A stretch of DNA of 37,603 nt from an uncultured Pelagibacteraceae bacterium (GTDB lineage: Bacteria; Pseudomonadota; Alphaproteobacteria; Pelagibacterales; Pelagibacteraceae): contig CACBHZ010000008.1 in NCBI GenBank assembly GCA_902539195.1, forward strand, positions 1 to 37,603, given 5' to 3'. Of the stretch, positions 8,508-15,759 are shown one piece after another; the first letter of the stretch is position 1, and each line of letters starts with the position of its first letter. Position numbers and translations under genes: made by a program. Under the pieces are notes generated by a model that saw nothing but the letters and a program-made list of their open reading frames with translations, was not told the DNA's origin and searched no databases.

Positions 8508-9211
8508 AATCTATTAAGACCTTTATTTTTAATCTTTAACAGTTCTGTATTATATTTCATTAAAAATATCAAAAGTGAAAATAGAGCAAATGCCGCAGTC
8601 ATTATAGCTAATGGTGTCAACATTGAAGAATGAATTGTTGTTTCTTCCAAAATTTTTACTGACGCAGGTTGGTGTAAAGTATTCCACCATTCTACTGAGA
8701 ATTTTATAACTGGAATATTTATAAGACCAATAATTGCTATTATTGAGCTAATTTTTTCTGCTTTACTAGTATCTGTCGTAATCTTCCAAGAAGTAATGAA
8801 CAATAAATAAAAAATTGAAAGTAAGAGCATTGAAGTTATTCTTGCATCCCAAACCCACCAAGTTCCCCAGGTTGGTTTTCCCCAAATTGATCCTGTAACT
8901 AAAGCAATTATGCTAAAAACAAAACCAGAAGGTGCTAAACTTTTTGTTATTAAAGAGAAATTTTTATTTTTAAAAACAAAAACTCCAAAAGAAAGAATGG
9001 AAATAACAGAAAATATTCCAAGTGATATCCATGCCGATGGAACATGAACATACATAATCCTAACTGAGTCGCTCTGCTTATAATCCTCGGGAGAAAGAAC
9101 TAAAGCTTCAACTAATCCAAGTAACAATACAATTACAAATAGCGCAAATACAAACTTTTGTATTTTATTAATTATCTTTAAAGTATTATTTGGATTGAAA
9201 TAATTAATCAT
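8504..9211 (-). CDS. ccmC: Heme ABC transporter permease CcmC
   Basis: A 235-residue protein with six predicted membrane spans. The WWD motif is visible as GKPTWGTWWVWDARITSML, and the conserved VHVPSAW and HQPASVK segments flank it. CcmC presents heme to CcmE on the periplasmic face. It is the first gene of the ccm block here; ccmA and ccmB are not in the window and must lie elsewhere if the pathway is complete. The 167-base gap upstream may hold its promoter and the hairpin noted separately. Confidence 0.95.
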   Translation of the reverse strand: MINYFNPNNTLKIINKIQKFVFALFVIVLLLGLVEALVLSPEDYKQSDSVRIMYVHVPSAWISLGIFSVISILSFGVFVFKNKNFSLITKSLAPSGFVFSIIALVTGSIWGKPTWGTWWVWDARITSMLLLSIFYLLFITSWKITTDTSKAEKISSIIAIIGLINIPVIKFSVEWWNTLHQPASVKILEETTIHSSMLTPLAIMTAAFALFSLLIFLMKYNTELLKIKNKGLNRL

Positions 9212-9256
9212 AATTTTTTATAACACATAAATTTTAGATTAAAATTGTTCAAAATT

Positions 9257-9310
9257 TTCTGACCAAGAATACAGAGGGAGATAGAGGAAAAACAGTACTC
9301 TTGATCAGAA
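9257..9310. other. Imperfect 16-bp inverted repeat with 22-nt loop (candidate structured RNA)
   Basis: Arms 9257-9272 and 9295-9310 are complementary at 14 of 16 positions. They enclose a loop that is purine-rich on the plus strand (GAGGGAG and AGAGGA) and C/U-rich on the minus strand. A further weak pairing between AATTGTTC near 9243-9250 and GGACAATT near 9349-9356 could close an outer stem. It lies between hspQ and ccmC. It is too long-looped and lacks a strong U tract for a simple terminator on either strand. It may be an sRNA, a 5' leader of ccmC or an operator; I do not recognise a known family. Confidence 0.4.
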
Positions 9311-9378
9311 TTAAATATTTTATAACAAACAGATATGACAGAGATTTGGGACAATTGTGTTTAAATATTGGCTATTAG

Positions 9379-9699
9379 TTAATTTGAAGGCTTGAAGTAG
9401 CTTGATCCACGCTTACCTGAAAAAATTTCATTAATTAGAGGGTGTTTTATAGGCTCTTCAGAGTCATCAAACAATAGATTTTGCTCAGACACATAAGCCT
9501 CGTAGGTAATTTCGTCATTCTCTGCTAGTAAATGATAAAATGGCTGATCCTTTCTAGGTCTCACGTTTTTTGGAATCGATTGATACCACTCCTCTGAGTT
9601 ATTAAATTCAAAGTCAACATCGTAAATCACACCTCTAAAATCGAAGTGTCTATGTTTTACAACGTCTCCAATTGAAAATTTAGCTTTTTGAGTACTCAC
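9379..9699 (-). CDS. hspQ: HspQ / hemimethylated-DNA-binding YccV family protein
   Basis: A 106-residue protein with the family core: KFSIGDVVKHRHFDFRGVIYDVDFEF, then PFYHLLAENDEITYEAYVSEQNLL and a final KHPLINEIF segment. In E. coli HspQ is a heat-shock protein that modulates Lon proteolysis and binds hemimethylated DNA. The family length of about 105 residues matches. It is divergent from yciB with 78 bases between the starts and upstream of ccmC on the same strand. Confidence 0.9.
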   Translation of the reverse strand: MSTQKAKFSIGDVVKHRHFDFRGVIYDVDFEFNNSEEWYQSIPKNVRPRKDQPFYHLLAENDEITYEAYVSEQNLLFDDSEEPIKHPLINEIFSGKRGSSYFKPSN

Positions 9700-9777
9700 G
9701 ATATTAAATATGGATATTTGATGAAAAAAATCAATAAAAAAAATATAAATGTTTTATTAATCTGTTAATATGTAGCA

Positions 9778-10329
9778 GTGAATAAATCACTTCTAAAATT
9801 CATTACAGACGTTGGGCCTTTAGCTATTTTTTTCTTCTTTTATTATAACAGTGATAAAAATTTAAAAGTTGCAATACCACCTCTAATTGTCGCAACAATA
9901 ATTTCTGTTCTCTTGGTTTGGATACTGGAAAAAAAAGTTCCGATGGTTCCTTTGTTAGGAGGAATTTTAATTACTCTATTTGGAGGTTTAACAATTTATT
10001 TTGATAATCCAATTTTTATTTATATGAAACCCACTATTATAAATATTTTATTTGCCTTAGCTTTATTCTTTGGCAAATACTTCACCAATGAACCAGTTTT
10101 AAAATTAATGCTTGGAAAAACACTGCCAATGTCTGATGAAGGTTGGAAAATTTTGAATAACAGATGGACTTATTTTTTTATTTTTTTAGCTATATTAAAT
10201 GAAATTGTTTGGAGAACTCAAACAGAAGAATTTTGGGTTAACTTTAAAGTTTGGGGAATGTTACCAATTACATTCATCTTTACAGCATCACAAGTTAGGT
10301 TGATTAATAAACACAAATTAAATGAGTAA
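9778..10329 (+). CDS. yciB: Inner-membrane septation protein YciB (IspZ family)
   Basis: A 183-residue polytopic membrane protein with about five spans. It begins at GTG 9778-9780 with the family-typical start KFITDVGPLAIFFFFYY, followed by KPTIIN and FGKYF and later LNNRWTYFFIFLAILNEIVWR, which is characteristic of YciB/IspA. These proteins affect cell-envelope integrity and septation. No good Shine-Dalgarno is visible before the GTG. It overlaps the DUF2794 gene by 8 bases. Confidence 0.92.
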   Translation: MNKSLLKFITDVGPLAIFFFFYYNSDKNLKVAIPPLIVATIISVLLVWILEKKVPMVPLLGGILITLFGGLTIYFDNPIFIYMKPTIINILFALALFFGKYFTNEPVLKLMLGKTLPMSDEGWKILNNRWTYFFIFLAILNEIVWRTQTEEFWVNFKVWGMLPITFIFTASQVRLINKHKLNE

Positions 10330-10657
10330 TTTAAAATTAGTAATAAATAATTCAAATAAAGAACAAAACCAAAGGTATTTTTTTGAAAAAAAAGAACTAA
10401 AAATTATATTAGACCTATATGCTAAAATGGTATCTGAAGGATCGTGGAAAGACTATGGCCTCTCAATATCAAGTAAAAGAGTAAGTTTTAGTATTTTTAA
10501 AAATGCAGCAGAAAAAGCTATCTACAACATTAGTAAAAATTTTAAACCTTCTAATAAGAATTTGAAATATTTAATAACTGATAGAAATGGTAAAATTTTA
10601 AATAATGCTTATGATTTAGAAATACTTCTAAAAAAGACAAATTGGAAAAAACTATAG
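10322..10657 (+). CDS. DUF2794 family protein
   Basis: A 111-residue soluble protein. FEKKELKIILDLYAKMVSEGSWKDYGL and VSFSIFKNAAEKAIYNISK match the alphaproteobacterial DUF2794 pattern (LYG-MV--G-WRDYA then FS-FR-A-E-PLY). Its role is unknown. It overlaps yciB by 8 bases, so the two are likely coexpressed, and it is convergent with the Bax inhibitor-1-like gene with 7 bases between. Confidence 0.8.
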   Translation: MSNLKLVINNSNKEQNQRYFFEKKELKIILDLYAKMVSEGSWKDYGLSISSKRVSFSIFKNAAEKAIYNISKNFKPSNKNLKYLITDRNGKILNNAYDLEILLKKTNWKKL

Positions 10658-10664
10658 TTTTTGA

Positions 10665-11423
10665 TTATCTTCTTTGACCGAACAATCTTAAAAGCATTAT
10701 AAATAAATTTATAAAATCTAAGTATAATGTTAAAGCTCCCATAACAGCTTTCTTACCAATTACTTCACCTGAATCTGATGCTGCGTACATATTCTTAATT
10801 TTTTGTGTATCGTATGCAGTTAATCCAACAAATATAAGAACTCCAATGATTGAAATAGCAAAGTACATCATTGAAGATTTTAAGAAAATATTTACTAAAG
10901 ATGCGATTATAATGCCGATCAAACCCATCATTAAGAATGATCCAAATTTTGTGAGGTCTCTTTTAGTTGTGTAACCATATATACTCATAGCTCCAAATGT
11001 TGCTGAAGATATGAAAAATACTCTCGTCACACTAAGTCCTGTGTAAACTAATAAAATTGATGATAGTGATAAACCCATCAAGGCTGCAAAAATCCAAAAA
11101 GTAGTTTGAGCTTTTGAAGAACTCATTTTATTTATTCCAAAACTCATATAAAAAACAATTCCGAGAGGAGCTAACATAACCACCCATTTCAATCCTGATA
11201 GATAAATTGCATTTCCGAACTCAGTTAAAGCAACTATTGATCCACTTGCATCTGTAACTACTGACATTTTAAAAGATAGCAATGCGATGATTCCAGTTAG
11301 CAAAACTCCAGTTGCCATGTAGTTGTAAACTTTAAGCATGTAGGCTCTAAGGCCTTCATCCATCACAACAGCTTTTTTTGCTGTAGTTGATCTATTTAGA
11401 ATATTGTCTCTATTGAATTCCAT
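10665..11423 (-). CDS. Bax inhibitor-1 / YccA family membrane protein
   Basis: A 252-residue protein with seven predicted membrane spans. I start it at ATG 11421-11423 (MEFNRDNILNRSTTAKK), because the longer reading begins with TTG at 11459 and adds non-family residues. The final helix region carries GLTAYDTQKIKNMY, the conserved acidic motif of the BI-1 pH sensor, and LYLDFINLFIMLLRLFGQRR at the C-terminus is a strong family signature. Bacterial members act as ion or calcium leak channels or modulate the FtsH protease. Confidence 0.93.
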   Translation of the reverse strand: MEFNRDNILNRSTTAKKAVVMDEGLRAYMLKVYNYMATGVLLTGIIALLSFKMSVVTDASGSIVALTEFGNAIYLSGLKWVVMLAPLGIVFYMSFGINKMSSSKAQTTFWIFAALMGLSLSSILLVYTGLSVTRVFFISSATFGAMSIYGYTTKRDLTKFGSFLMMGLIGIIIASLVNIFLKSSMMYFAISIIGVLIFVGLTAYDTQKIKNMYAASDSGEVIGKKAVMGALTLYLDFINLFIMLLRLFGQRR

Positions 11424-11495
11424 AATTAAATATATAGTAATAAATTTTAAATTTTTCAAGCAGTCAAAATATAGGTAACAAATACTTAATATTTA

Positions 11496-12530
11496 ATGAA
11501 TTATAAAAAATTAGGAACAACTGATATAGATATTAGCACAATTTGTCTCGGCACCATGACTTGGGGTGAACAAAATAGCCAAGAGGAGGCTTTTAAACAA
11601 ATGGATTTCTCCCTAGAAAATGGGGTTAATTTTTGGGATACAGCAGAGCTTTATGCGGTACCTCCTAAAGCTGAAACTTTTGGTCATACAGAGACGATCA
11701 TTGGAAATTGGTTTGAAAAAACAAAAAAAAGAAAAGATGTAATACTTGCAACAAAAGTTTGTGGTCCTGCAAGAGATTATATTAGAAATGGTGAAAATAG
11801 TTTTGTAGGGAAGAATCTCGAAACTGCACTTCATAACAGTCTTAAAAGACTTAAAACTGATTATATAGATTTATATCAGCTTCACTGGCCAGAAAGAAAT
11901 GTAAACAATTTTGGAAGGCTTGGTTATGTGCATAAAGAAAATGAATGGAATAAATTCGAAGACGTGTTGATTGAATTACAAAAGTATATTGAGCAAGGTA
12001 AAATTAGACATGTAGGTTTATCTAATGAAACTCCTTGGGGTGTTATGAATTATCTCAAACTCTCAAAGGAAAAGAGTTTGCCAAGAATGATGTCCATACA
12101 AAATCCCTATAGTTTATTAAATAGGTCATATGAAGTTGGATTAGCTGAGGTGTCTATAAGAGAAAACATTGGCTGCTTATCTTATTCTCCTTTAGCCAGT
12201 GGTTATTTAAGTGGTAAATATAGAAATAAGCAATTTCCAAAAGGATCTAGGATGGAAAGAGATTGGGATTTTTGGACAAGATATCGAAAACCAAATACTA
12301 ACGAAGCTGTTGATGAGTATTTTAATATTAGTGAAAAACACAACATTGATATGAGTCAAATGTGTATAAAATTTTGTGAGATACAGGATTTCATGTCTAG
12401 CGTTATTATTGGTGCAACAACAATGGAGCAGTTGAAAACAAATATAGAAAGTGTAAAAGTGAAACTTGATAAAGAAATAATTAATGAAATTAATGAAATT
12501 CAAAAAAAATATCCAAACCCATGTCCATAA
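11496..12530 (+). CDS. tas: Aldo/keto reductase, Tas type
   Basis: A 344-residue NADP(H)-dependent aldo/keto reductase. Catalytic elements are visible: WDTAELY (Asp and Tyr), ATK (Lys) and LHW (His). Long stretches match E. coli Tas, such as GTMTWGEQNS, SLKRLKTDYIDLYQLHWPER, SNETPWGVMNYL, QNPYSLLNRSYEVGLAEVS and GATTMEQLKTNIES. The length is nearly identical to Tas (346). The physiological substrate is unclear. Its last 10 bases overlap the IalB-like gene, first of a tight series ending in argG and the photolyase-like gene. Confidence 0.93.
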   Translation: MNYKKLGTTDIDISTICLGTMTWGEQNSQEEAFKQMDFSLENGVNFWDTAELYAVPPKAETFGHTETIIGNWFEKTKKRKDVILATKVCGPARDYIRNGENSFVGKNLETALHNSLKRLKTDYIDLYQLHWPERNVNNFGRLGYVHKENEWNKFEDVLIELQKYIEQGKIRHVGLSNETPWGVMNYLKLSKEKSLPRMMSIQNPYSLLNRSYEVGLAEVSIRENIGCLSYSPLASGYLSGKYRNKQFPKGSRMERDWDFWTRYRKPNTNEAVDEYFNISEKHNIDMSQMCIKFCEIQDFMSSVIIGATTMEQLKTNIESVKVKLDKEIINEINEIQKKYPNPCP

Positions 12531-13021
12531 TTTTTAAAATAATTTTTTTTATTCTCTTATTAGGATCAACTTCTTATTCAGAAGAATTAAATAAAGTAGG
12601 AACATTTAAAGACTGGGATGCAATTGTTGTTACTAGTGGGGATAGTAAAGTATGTTTTGCTCAATCTAAACCTGTTCTTCAATCTCCTAAAAAAAATGAT
12701 AGAGATGCAAGATTATTTGTAACTTTCAGACCATCTGAAAAAATTAAAGACGAAGTAAGCACAACCTCGGGCTATGAATACAACAGTCAAAATTCAATTA
12801 TAGCTAGCTCTGGTAAATCAAAATATAAATTTGATATAGCTCAAGATAATTTTGCATGGATTTCAAGTAATAAAATTGAAAAAAAAGTTGTTAGCAGAAT
12901 GAAAAAGGCCTCAAGATTAATGGTTACTGGATATAATAAATCTGGTTCTCAAACAATTGATCATTATTCTTTGATGGGCTTCACTAAAGCATATAACGCA
13001 GCTAAAAAAAGCTGCAGTTAA
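12521..13021 (+). CDS. Invasion-associated locus B (IalB)-like periplasmic protein
   Basis: A 166-residue exported protein with a signal peptide (about 1-20, ending SYSEE). The motif DWDAIVVTSGDSKVCFAQSKP, RDARLFVTFRP and EVSTTSGYEY match the IalB family pattern found widely in Alphaproteobacteria, and a C-terminal Cys probably pairs with the internal Cys. The biochemical role of free-living members is unknown. It overlaps tas by 10 bases and precedes argG by 3 bases. Confidence 0.82.
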   Translation: MSIIFKIIFFILLLGSTSYSEELNKVGTFKDWDAIVVTSGDSKVCFAQSKPVLQSPKKNDRDARLFVTFRPSEKIKDEVSTTSGYEYNSQNSIIASSGKSKYKFDIAQDNFAWISSNKIEKKVVSRMKKASRLMVTGYNKSGSQTIDHYSLMGFTKAYNAAKKSCS

Positions 13022-13024
13022 ATA

Positions 13025-14209
13025 ATGAAATCAAAGAAAAAGATAGTTCTTGCCTATTCTGGCGGTTTGGACACATCAATCATATTAAAATGGTTACAGG
13101 AAAATTATGATGCAGAAGTAATTTGTTATACTGCAGACATTGGTCAAGAAATAAATAAAAATAAAATTTTCAGAAACGCAAAAAAACTTGGCGTAAAAAA
13201 TATTATTATTCAAGATCTAAAAGATATTTTTGTAAAAGATTATGTTTATCCAATGATTAGGGGCCATGCAATATATGAGGGTGTTTATTTACTTGGAACC
13301 TCAATTGCTAGACCTTTAATAGCCAAAGATCAAATTAGAATTGCTAAAAAATTTAATGCTTATGCTGTGTCTCATGGATCAACAGGAAAAGGGAATGATC
13401 AAGTAAGATTTGAGTTAGGTTATCATTATTTTGGTCCTAAAATAAAAATTATCGCGCCTTGGAGAATTTGGAAGCTGAAATCTAGATCAGATCTAATTAA
13501 TTATGCAAAAAAAAATAAAATTGAAATACCTAAAGACAAGAAAGGAGCGCCACCTTTTTCAGTAGACGATAATATTTTTCATACATCAACAGAAGGAAAG
13601 TTGTTAGAAAATCCAAAAAACTCTGCACCTGACTTTATCTTTCAAAGAACGTTATCTCCAGAAAAAGCACCTAATAAATCTTCAATTGTAAAAATAGACT
13701 TTAAAAGTGGAGATCCGATTGCAGTGAATGGGAAAAAATTATCTCCATGTAAATTGCTTGGAAAATTAAACGACATAGCTGGAAAAAATGCTGTTGGAAG
13801 AGTTGATCTAGTAGAAAATAGATTTATCGGTATAAAATCAAGAGGTGTATACGAAACACCAGGCGGAACTTTATTAATGCACGCTCATAGGGCTATAGAG
13901 TCTGTTACACTTGATAAAGATACAATGCATAAGAAAGAAAAAATTATGCCTAGATATGCGGAACTGATTTACAATGGATATTGGTTTTCTAAAGAGAGAT
14001 TTAAATTACAAAGAATTGTAGATCTTAAGAGAAATAAAGTTAATGGATCAGTTAAATTGAGGTTATATAAAGGGAATGTTATTATTCATTCAAGAATAAC
14101 TAAAAGTTCAGCTTATTCTATGAAAAAAGTTTCATTTGAGGAAAATAAAACTTTTAATAAATCAAATGTTGAAAGATTTATTAATTTTCATAAGAAAAAA
14201 TTAAAATAA
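13025..14209 (+). CDS. argG: Argininosuccinate synthase
   Basis: A 394-residue enzyme condensing citrulline and aspartate with ATP, the penultimate step of arginine synthesis. The ATP pyrophosphatase P-loop AYSGGLDTSIILKWL is at the N-terminus. HGSTGKGNDQVRFEL and GRVDLVENRFIGIKSRGVYETPGG are strict family signatures. The length is typical (about 400). It sits 3 bases after the IalB-like gene and 6 bases before the photolyase-like gene. Confidence 0.98.
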   Translation: MKSKKKIVLAYSGGLDTSIILKWLQENYDAEVICYTADIGQEINKNKIFRNAKKLGVKNIIIQDLKDIFVKDYVYPMIRGHAIYEGVYLLGTSIARPLIAKDQIRIAKKFNAYAVSHGSTGKGNDQVRFELGYHYFGPKIKIIAPWRIWKLKSRSDLINYAKKNKIEIPKDKKGAPPFSVDDNIFHTSTEGKLLENPKNSAPDFIFQRTLSPEKAPNKSSIVKIDFKSGDPIAVNGKKLSPCKLLGKLNDIAGKNAVGRVDLVENRFIGIKSRGVYETPGGTLLMHAHRAIESVTLDKDTMHKKEKIMPRYAELIYNGYWFSKERFKLQRIVDLKRNKVNGSVKLRLYKGNVIIHSRITKSSAYSMKKVSFEENKTFNKSNVERFINFHKKKLK

Positions 14210-14215
14210 AATATC

Positions 14216-15358
14216 ATGAATTTTGAACCAAGTCGGGCGCAAGCCACTAATAAACTAGATAATTTTGTTGAAAATAATCTTTCTGAATATTCAAGATTGA
14301 GAAATTTTGATTTTGGTCCAGACAAAAGATCAAATATATCTTGTATTTCTCCATATATATCTCATGGAATATTAAATGAGTTAGAAGTTATAGATAAAGC
14401 TTTAAAGAAATTTTCATTTTCTAAAAATGAAAAATTTATTCAGGAGGTTTTGTGGCGTAATTATTGGAAAGGATGGTTAGAATTAAGACCCAATGTATGG
14501 ACAGATTACATAATAGAACTAAAAATTAAAAGAGAAAAATACAAAGATAATAAAGATTATTTAAATGCCATTGATGGAAATACAAATATAGAATGTTTTA
14601 ATGAATGGGTTAAAGAATTAAAAGAATTTAATTACCTTCATAATCATACAAGAATGTGGTTTGCCAGTATCTGGATTTTTACTTTAAATTTACCTTGGCA
14701 ATTAGGAGCTGAATTTTTTATGAAGCATCTCTATGATGGAGATGCAGCATCTAATACATTGGGATGGAGATGGGTTGCTGGGATACAAACACAAGGTAAG
14801 CATTATTTAGCAAGTGAATGGAATATAAAAAAATTTACTAATAACAGATTTAATAACATTAATTTAAATGAAAATGCACCACCTAAAGTTAGCGAGAAAA
14901 TATACAAGGCTGTCTTAAAAGATTTTAGTAATCCAGTAAGTTTGGATGAGCAAAATTTAATTATTTTTGATAATAATCTTTCCTTTGAGTTGACTGATTT
15001 CAAAGACCATAAATTTAAAAAGATTTATTTAGTTAATAATAATAACGACAGTAGAAATATTAAACTTAGTGAAAAAACAGTGAAATTTAAGACTAATTTA
15101 ATTCAGGATCAAAAAAGAAGGTTGGATGAAAAATCTTTGGATTGTGAAATTATTGATATTGGTAACCTTAAAACAATTGAGAATAGTTATTTTTTATATC
15201 CTTGTGTTGGAGAAAACTTAGATTTTTTAACTTCTCAAGAAATAAATAATATAAAATTTCTTTATCGTAATTTAGACCGAAGTTCTTGGAAATATTGCAA
15301 TAAAGGTTTTTTTAATTTCAAAAAGTATATACCAACTATAATTAAAGAATTTTTTTAA
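14216..15358 (+). CDS. Photolyase/cryptochrome-type FAD-binding protein with N-terminal FAD domain
   Basis: A 380-residue protein whose first 220 residues resemble the helical FAD domain of DNA photolyases: CISPYISHGILNELEV, EVLWRNYWKGWLE, NYLHNHTRMWFASIWIF and DGDAASNTLGWRWVAGIQT. The usual N-terminal alpha/beta antenna domain is absent. Instead residues about 240-345 (LIIFDNN..., KKIYLVNN..., FLYPCVG) alternate beta and helix like a Rossmann-type domain, so the order looks inverted. I recall an alphaproteobacterial family with the same opening and FAD motifs. A light-driven DNA repair or sensing role is plausible but unproven; the stretch between the FAD-site motifs is short. It follows argG by 6 bases. 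Confidence 0.8.
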   Translation: MNFEPSRAQATNKLDNFVENNLSEYSRLRNFDFGPDKRSNISCISPYISHGILNELEVIDKALKKFSFSKNEKFIQEVLWRNYWKGWLELRPNVWTDYIIELKIKREKYKDNKDYLNAIDGNTNIECFNEWVKELKEFNYLHNHTRMWFASIWIFTLNLPWQLGAEFFMKHLYDGDAASNTLGWRWVAGIQTQGKHYLASEWNIKKFTNNRFNNINLNENAPPKVSEKIYKAVLKDFSNPVSLDEQNLIIFDNNLSFELTDFKDHKFKKIYLVNNNNDSRNIKLSEKTVKFKTNLIQDQKRRLDEKSLDCEIIDIGNLKTIENSYFLYPCVGENLDFLTSQEINNIKFLYRNLDRSSWKYCNKGFFNFKKYIPTIIKEFF

Positions 15359-15399
15359 AGAACTATTGTAAATTATCAAAATTATGAGATAACAATAGT

Positions 15400-15630
15400 A
15401 TGAATAACCATCAAATTCTTGAAATTATTGAAAATCTTAAAGGCAGAAGGAATTACGAAGAAAAGAAAGCTTCAAAATTAGGTTTCAACTCTCTTTACGC
15501 ATACATTGAAAATAAAATATTAAAAGCGAAAGAAGCTGAAGCAGCAAAAATTCTTGAACAATCAGCCCCTAAAGAAGAAGTGATTGAAGAAAAAAAACCA
15601 GAGAAAAAGAAAAGCTGCTCTTGTTGTTAA
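15400..15630 (+). CDS. Small Lys/Glu-rich protein with C-terminal Cys cluster
   Basis: A 76-residue ORF, not recognised. Residues 1-45 look helical and basic (LKGRRNYEEKKASKLGFNSLYAYIENKILKAKEAEAA, split here for reading). A Pro/Glu/Lys-rich linker follows and the chain ends KKKSCSCC, which could bind metal or be redox active. The start ATG is preceded by AGATAACAATAGT, with no strong Shine-Dalgarno. It lies 41 bases after the photolyase-like gene and converges with the DUF2256 gene, with stop codons directly abutting (15630/15631). Compositional coherence and context support coding. Confidence 0.65.
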   Translation: MNNHQILEIIENLKGRRNYEEKKASKLGFNSLYAYIENKILKAKEAEAAKILEQSAPKEEVIEEKKPEKKKSCSCC

Positions 15631-15759
15631 TTAGTTATTTTTTGAACATTTCTTAGAACAATATTTCACTTTTTCCCAGTTTAATTTCCATTTTTTTCTC
15701 CAAGTAAAAGGTCTCTTACATACAGGGCAAATTTTTGTGGGTAAATTTTCTTTTCTCAC
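15631..15759 (-). CDS. DUF2256 small zinc-ribbon-like protein
   Basis: A 42-residue ORF from GTG 15757-15759 to a stop at 15631-15633. It has two Cys pairs, ICPVCKRPFTWRKKW and VKYCSKKCSK, the DUF2256 signature. The GTG shares one base with the stop of the upstream cryptochrome-like gene (TAGTG), strongly suggesting coupled translation. DUF2256 genes commonly sit beside photolyase/cryptochrome genes; the function is unknown. The four Cys suggest Zn binding and the basic aromatic centre suggests nucleic-acid contact (inference). Confidence 0.88.
   Translation of the reverse strand: MRKENLPTKICPVCKRPFTWRKKWKLNWEKVKYCSKKCSKNN

Noticed and set aside
9701-9777. Short AT palindromes and TATAAA-like sequences between hspQ and yciB
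   Set aside because: Such matches are expected by chance in DNA this AT-rich; spacing to a -35 box is poor.
10665-11459. TTG-initiated 264-aa version of the Bax inhibitor-1 gene
   Set aside because: ATG at 11423 fits the family N-terminus better.
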